Shown: positions 6,857 through 9,750 of the stretch, piece by piece | How positions within the stretch are numbered: the stretch's first letter is position 1 | Layout of the letters: each line of letters starts with the position of its first letter | Source of the DNA: an uncultured Porphyromonas sp. | Lineage (GTDB): Bacteria; Bacteroidota; Bacteroidia; Bacteroidales; Porphyromonadaceae | NCBI GenBank assembly: GCA_945965245.1 | Contig: CAMFNC010000033.1 | Location: forward strand, 1 to 9,750 | Direction: 5' to 3' | Length of the DNA stretch: 9,750 nt | Notes under the pieces: model-generated | Told to the model about the DNA's origin: nothing | The model's database searches: none | What the model saw: only the letters and a program-made list of their open reading frames with translations | Made by a program: the position numbers and the translations under genes

Positions 6857-7798
6857 ATGAAGATTACAAGAAAAGTATTTTCTTCTATCATCGTAACTGC
6901 CCTCATGGTGTTGTCTTTTGCCCCTCTTATGGCGCAAAAGGCAACGTCCATGCGCATCAATGAGGTATTGGTCAACAACCAAAACAACTTCATGGATCAG
7001 TATGGACATCGTGGTGCATGGATTGAATTGTTTAACAGTTCGGCCGGCACTGTGGACATCAAAGGATGTTACCTGACCAACGACCCTGCGAATCTGACCA
7101 AATACGCAATTCCCAAAGGTGACGTCTTGACACAAATCAAGCCGGGTCAGCATATCCTTTTCTGGGCAGATGGCATGAAAGACAGAGGTACATTCCATCT
7201 CAACTTTGTCCTTGATACCCTAAACTCAAACTTTATAGCCTTGGTAGATGCCGATGGTAAAACTATTATCGACAGCATCAATACTCCGGCAACCATAGAC
7301 GCAAATCGCTCATATGCTCGTCGTATGGATGGTGTGGGAGGTATCGGGAATGCCGAAAACGGATGGGAAGTTTCAGCAAAGGTAACTCCAAGCACGAACA
7401 ATGTGACTCTGGATACTAATGAGAAACTGGATCGCTTGAAAAACCAAGATCCATCTGGCGGCATTATGTCTATCACAGCCATTTCGGTGGTCTTTATTGG
7501 ACTGATACTGCTCAGTATCCTTTTCCGTTTCATCGGATGGATGTCCAACAGACCTACTCCGAAGAAAAAGGGTAAAACTGCCGCTCCGGCTACCGTCATG
7601 GTTCAACCACAAAAGACTACCAACAATGATGGTGAAGTGCACGCTGCTATTGCATTGGCTCTTTACGAGGCGATGGGCGAGATGCATGATACCGAAAGTT
7701 TCACACTCACCATCGCTCGCAATAACTCCGGGAATACAGGTTGGTGTGCCAGAGGGCAAAGTATGAGAACTAATCCACAACGCTATTTGGGACATTAA
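6857..7798 (+). CDS. mmdD: Lamin-tail/OadG-like membrane subunit of methylmalonyl-CoA decarboxylase (delta/gamma type)
   Basis: A 313-residue protein with four parts. Residues 1-26 are a signal peptide (MKITRK, then a hydrophobic core, ending near LMAQ). Residues about 32-175 match a lamin-tail domain: MRINEVLVNN, GHRGAWIELFNSS (50-62), V-x-I-x-x-C-Y-L-T-N-D (66-76), IKPGQHILFWAD (94-105), FVLDTLNSNFIALVDADGK (117-135), SYARRMDG (152-159). MSITAISVVFIGLILLSILF (204-223) begins one transmembrane helix typical of OadG/MmdD gamma subunits. After a Lys/Pro/Ala linker (231-258), residues 259-313 resemble the small epsilon subunit encoded next door. The topology would be lamin-tail domain in the periplasm and tail in the cytosol, where it could hold MmdA and MmdC to MmdB. 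The symbol is by position and role; the lamin-tail half has no counterpart in the Veillonella delta chain. What the lamin-tail domain binds is unknown. Confidence 0.82.
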   Translation: MKITRKVFSSIIVTALMVLSFAPLMAQKATSMRINEVLVNNQNNFMDQYGHRGAWIELFNSSAGTVDIKGCYLTNDPANLTKYAIPKGDVLTQIKPGQHILFWADGMKDRGTFHLNFVLDTLNSNFIALVDADGKTIIDSINTPATIDANRSYARRMDGVGGIGNAENGWEVSAKVTPSTNNVTLDTNEKLDRLKNQDPSGGIMSITAISVVFIGLILLSILFRFIGWMSNRPTPKKKGKTAAPATVMVQPQKTTNNDGEVHAAIALALYEAMGEMHDTESFTLTIARNNSGNTGWCARGQSMRTNPQRYLGH

Positions 7799-7810
7799 TC
7801 ACATTTTGAA

Positions 7811-7984
7811 ATGAAAAAAACCGACAAAAATATCTCCGAGATTCACGTGGCTATCGGATTGGCTCTCTATGAAGCTCAGTATGAAGAACACGACTATGAA
7901 TCTTTTAAACTGACTCTGAAAAGCCTTTCCGCCAACTGGAATCACAAAATTCAGACCATGCGTCAGCAACCTGAACGTCACTAA
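7811..7984 (+). CDS. mmdE: Methylmalonyl-CoA decarboxylase epsilon-type small subunit
   Basis: A 57-residue soluble protein, easily missed because of its size. It starts MKKTDKNISEIHVAIGLALY and ends in R-Q-Q-P-E-R-H. Residues 9-35 are identical at 18 of 27 positions to residues 259-285 of the preceding lamin-tail/OadG protein (shared core: LALYEA, then E, HD, ESF, LT). The tails also align at W43 with W296, M50-R51 with M303-R304, and P54 with P307. In Veillonella the ~55-residue epsilon subunit MmdE is known to resemble the C-terminal part of delta, which is exactly this relationship. It is spaced 12 bp from the gene before and 27 bp from mmdC, with no gap that would suggest a separate unit. 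In Veillonella the small subunit is reported to aid complex stability; the same role is inferred here. There is no membrane segment or signal peptide. Confidence 0.85.
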   Translation: MKKTDKNISEIHVAIGLALYEAQYEEHDYESFKLTLKSLSANWNHKIQTMRQQPERH

Positions 7985-8011
7985 TTTCAACCAATCATTT
8001 ATACAAAAGAC

Positions 8012-8437
8012 ATGAAAGAATATAAGTATAAAATCAATGGTACCGAATACAAGGTACAAATTAATAATATGGATGAATCCAAAGCCGAGGTAGAAGTAAA
8101 CGGCAAAGCTTACGAAGTAGAACTCATCCAAGAAAAGAAAGCCAAACCGGTAATTAAACCTGTTGCTCCCAAAGCTGCTCCGATGGCAGCTCCTGCCGCT
8201 GAACCGGTTCGCTCCGATGCTGCTGGTTCGGGTGTAAAGAGTCCTCTGCCCGGGGTTATCCTTGATGTAAAAGTAAATGTGGGTGACGAAGTGAAAGCAG
8301 GACAGCCTGTTGCCATTCTGGAAGCCATGAAGATGGAAAACACTATCAACGCCGACCGCAATGGTAAAATTGTTGAAATCAAAGTTAAGAAAGGTGATTC
8401 CATACTTGAAGGCTCTGATATTGTGATAATCGGATAA
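8012..8437 (+). CDS. mmdC: Biotin carboxyl carrier subunit of methylmalonyl-CoA decarboxylase
   Basis: A 141-residue carrier. Residues 1-40 form a beta-rich N-terminal segment (MKEYKYKINGTEYKVQI, then AEVEVNGKAYEVELI). Residues 41-72 are a flexible Pro/Ala/Lys linker. Residues 74-141 are a biotinyl domain: VKSPLPGVILDVKVNVGD (75-92), the biotin site EAMKMEN (104-110) with K107 as the residue that carries biotin, and a second half VEIKVKKGDSILEGSDIVII (121-140). The carrier shuttles CO2 between MmdA in the cytosol and MmdB in the membrane. The length and Ala/Pro linker are typical of decarboxylase carriers. A biotin protein ligase is needed but is not in this window. It is followed after only 4 bp by mmdB, suggesting translational coupling. 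Confidence 0.95.
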   Translation: MKEYKYKINGTEYKVQINNMDESKAEVEVNGKAYEVELIQEKKAKPVIKPVAPKAAPMAAPAAEPVRSDAAGSGVKSPLPGVILDVKVNVGDEVKAGQPVAILEAMKMENTINADRNGKIVEIKVKKGDSILEGSDIVIIG

Positions 8438-8441
8438 CCCT

Positions 8442-9599
8442 ATGGGAGGTTTCGGTAATTTCTTGCTGGAAAATTTACAGATTTTCCTTTCATACACCGG
8501 ATTCGCCAATGCTCTACCCGGTCACTTTGTAATGATCGTGGTGGGTATAGCATTTATCTACTTGGCAGTCAAATATGAGTTTGAGCCCATGTTGCTCATT
8601 CCCATCGGATTTGGTATGCTTATCGGGAATATTCCCTTTAAGGACGCCGGCTTACAAGTGGGTATATACGAAGAAGGTTCTGTGTTGAATATTCTATACC
8701 AAGGAGTAAAACAAGGGTGGTACCCTCCCTTGATTTTTCTGGGAATCGGGGCAATGACAGACTTCTCGGCTCTGATTTCCAACCCTAAGCTCATATTGAT
8801 TGGTGCAGCTGCCCAAATGGGAATTTTTGCAGCTTACATGGTGGCACTGCAATTAGGTTTTGCCCCCAACGAAGCAGGTGCCATCGGTATCATTGGTGGC
8901 GCTGATGGCCCCACAGCCATCTTCTTGTCTTCCAAATTGGCTCCTCACCTAATGGGTGCCATTGCAGTATCAGCTTATTCATATATGGCTTTGGTACCGA
9001 TTATTCAGCCTCCGTTCATGAAATTGCTCACTACCAAAAAAGAAAGAGTAATACGCATGAAACCTCCTCGTGTGGTTTCTCAGACTGAAAAGATAGTTTT
9101 TCCAGTTGCTGGAATGCTCTTGACCACCTTCTTTGTGCCATCTGGTTTGCCTTTATTGGGAATGCTTTTCTTTGGTAACCTGCTCAAAGAAAGCGGCGTA
9201 ACTCGTCGTTTGGCAGAAACCGCACGTGGTCCACTCATTGACACCATTACAATTTTATTGGGTGTTACAGTGGGAGCCTCCACGCAGGCTACTCAATTCT
9301 TAACTCTGAACTCCATCAAGATTTTCTTCTTGGGTGCTTTCTCTTTCGTGGTAGCCACCATCTTCGGTGTATTGTTTGTCAAGTTCATGAACCTCTTTTT
9401 AAGAAAAGACAACAAATTAAATCCGCTGATTGGTAACGCCGGAGTATCTGCGGTACCAGACTCTGCACGTATCTCACAAGTAATGGGTTTGAAATATGAC
9501 CCTACCAACTACTTGCTGATGCATGCCATGGGACCGAACGTGGCTGGAGTTATTGGTTCGGCCGTAGCTGCGGGTATCTTACTTGGCTTCTTAGCATAG
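8442..9599 (+). CDS. mmdB: Sodium-pumping carboxybiotin decarboxylase, beta subunit
   Basis: A 385-residue polytopic inner-membrane protein of the OadB/MmdB/GcdB family, normal length. It decarboxylates carboxybiotin on MmdC and uses the energy to move Na+ outward. Family landmarks: LLIPIGFGMLIGNIPF (51-66), YPPLIFLGIGAMTDFSALI (94-112), AGAIGIIGGADGPTAIFLSS (145-164) with D155 at the place of the essential membrane aspartate of OadB, then LLGMLFFGNLLKESGVTRRL (238-257), and NPLIGNAGVSAVPDSAR (327-343), which holds the conserved Asn/Ser pair (N332, S336) linked to ion binding. The final GPNVAGVIGSAVAAGILLGF (364-383) is the typical last helix. The Asp, Asn and Ser positions are all kept, so the pump should be active. 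It is the last gene of the operon, with a hairpin 22 bp past the stop. Confidence 0.96.
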   Translation: MGGFGNFLLENLQIFLSYTGFANALPGHFVMIVVGIAFIYLAVKYEFEPMLLIPIGFGMLIGNIPFKDAGLQVGIYEEGSVLNILYQGVKQGWYPPLIFLGIGAMTDFSALISNPKLILIGAAAQMGIFAAYMVALQLGFAPNEAGAIGIIGGADGPTAIFLSSKLAPHLMGAIAVSAYSYMALVPIIQPPFMKLLTTKKERVIRMKPPRVVSQTEKIVFPVAGMLLTTFFVPSGLPLLGMLFFGNLLKESGVTRRLAETARGPLIDTITILLGVTVGASTQATQFLTLNSIKIFFLGAFSFVVATIFGVLFVKFMNLFLRKDNKLNPLIGNAGVSAVPDSARISQVMGLKYDPTNYLLMHAMGPNVAGVIGSAVAAGILLGFLA

Positions 9600-9620
9600 C
9601 ACAAGACGTAAAACGTTATT

Positions 9621-9660
9621 CAAAAGAAGCTACGTCATTTTTATGGCGCAGCTTCTTTTG
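9621..9660 (+). terminator. Terminator hairpin after mmdB
   Basis: CAAAAGAAGCT (9621-9631) pairs perfectly with AGCTTCTTTTG (9650-9660). After one A/C mismatch the stem goes on for five more pairs (9633-9637 with 9644-9648, one G-T) closing on a loop of Ts and A. The T-rich part is the right arm itself, with CTTTC after it, so the tail is weak, but the position right after the operon makes a terminator the best reading. The A-rich left arm could let it work leftward too. Confidence 0.7.
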
Positions 9661-9663
9661 CTT

Positions 9664-9750
9664 TCAACCATATTGGAGTACAACGTCAACGTCCACTATC
9701 AAGAATAGTCTTGACATGTACTGAAAAAGTTGACACTCGGAGAGGTCAAA
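9664..9750. other. Non-coding segment with clustered TTGAC/GTCAA motifs (window edge)
   Basis: This final stretch has no gene. It holds four TTGAC or GTCAA motifs: GTCAA at 9685-9689, TTGAC at 9711-9715, TTGAC at 9730-9734 and GTCAA at 9745-9749. It also has a perfect short inverted repeat, TCAAGA (9699-9704) and TCTTGA (9709-9714), with a 4-base spacer. It may be an operator, the end of an insertion element, or chance; the window ends before this can be settled. Confidence 0.25.

Noticed and set aside
7799..8509. 236-residue minus-strand open frame across mmdE and mmdC
   Set aside because: It is antisense to three genes with clear family motifs, and its Phe-rich composition is what the reverse of Lys/Glu codons gives.
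1..9750. CRISPR array, tRNA, rRNA or phage genes
   Set aside because: I saw no regularly spaced repeats, no tRNA-like cloverleaf or CCA end, no rRNA-like stretch and no phage or defence family in any reading frame I could recognise.

Overview
The window reads as a chromosomal segment of a Bacteroidales (Bacteroidota) bacterium. Support: several upstream regions carry the TAnnTTTG -7 element of that phylum, strong Shine-Dalgarno sites are absent, the protein families are typical of the phylum (a DUF3078-like outer-membrane protein, an NlpE-like lipoprotein, and a lamin-tail/OadG fusion), and the methylmalonyl-CoA epimerase gene leads a decarboxylase operon. Genus cannot be decided from the sequence.

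Layout. (1) 3-1031 (+): the 3' part of a CapA/PGA_cap-family metallophosphoesterase-like protein, cut by the window's left edge. (2) 1028-2194 (-): a multi-spanning membrane protein with a C-terminal degenerate Nudix-like domain; it converges on capA with overlapping stop codons. (3) 2195-2665: an AT-rich region of about 470 bp between divergent genes. It has no convincing gene but holds a promoter-like element followed by a terminator-like hairpin, a possible small RNA of about 80 nt. (4) 2666-4033 (+): an exported DUF3078-like beta-rich protein. (5) 4137-4583 (+): an NlpE-like lipoprotein without the usual CxxC, closed by a strong terminator. (6) 4761-9660 (+): one transcription unit encoding the sodium-pumping methylmalonyl-CoA decarboxylase and its epimerase. 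The last ~90 bp hold a cluster of TTGAC/GTCAA motifs that may be an operator or a mobile-element end.

How the operon works together: Mce interconverts (S)- and (R)-methylmalonyl-CoA. MmdA takes the carboxyl group from the (S) isomer, giving propionyl-CoA, and passes it to biotin on MmdC. The membrane subunit MmdB decarboxylates carboxybiotin and exports Na+. The OadG/MmdD-like subunit is the expected membrane anchor for the soluble subunits. A 57-residue ORF at 7811-7984 is almost certainly the epsilon subunit MmdE. It is a clear paralogue of the C-terminal tail of the preceding lamin-tail/OadG protein, so the operon carries the same short peptide module twice. This is the last energy-conserving step of the succinate-to-propionate pathway; methylmalonyl-CoA mutase is not in the window.

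Most of the window is a recognisable fermentative locus, not a new system. The most interesting parts are the duplicated epsilon-type module, the periplasmic lamin-tail domain on a sodium-pump subunit, the cysteine-less NlpE, the membrane-Nudix fusion, and the candidate small RNA.
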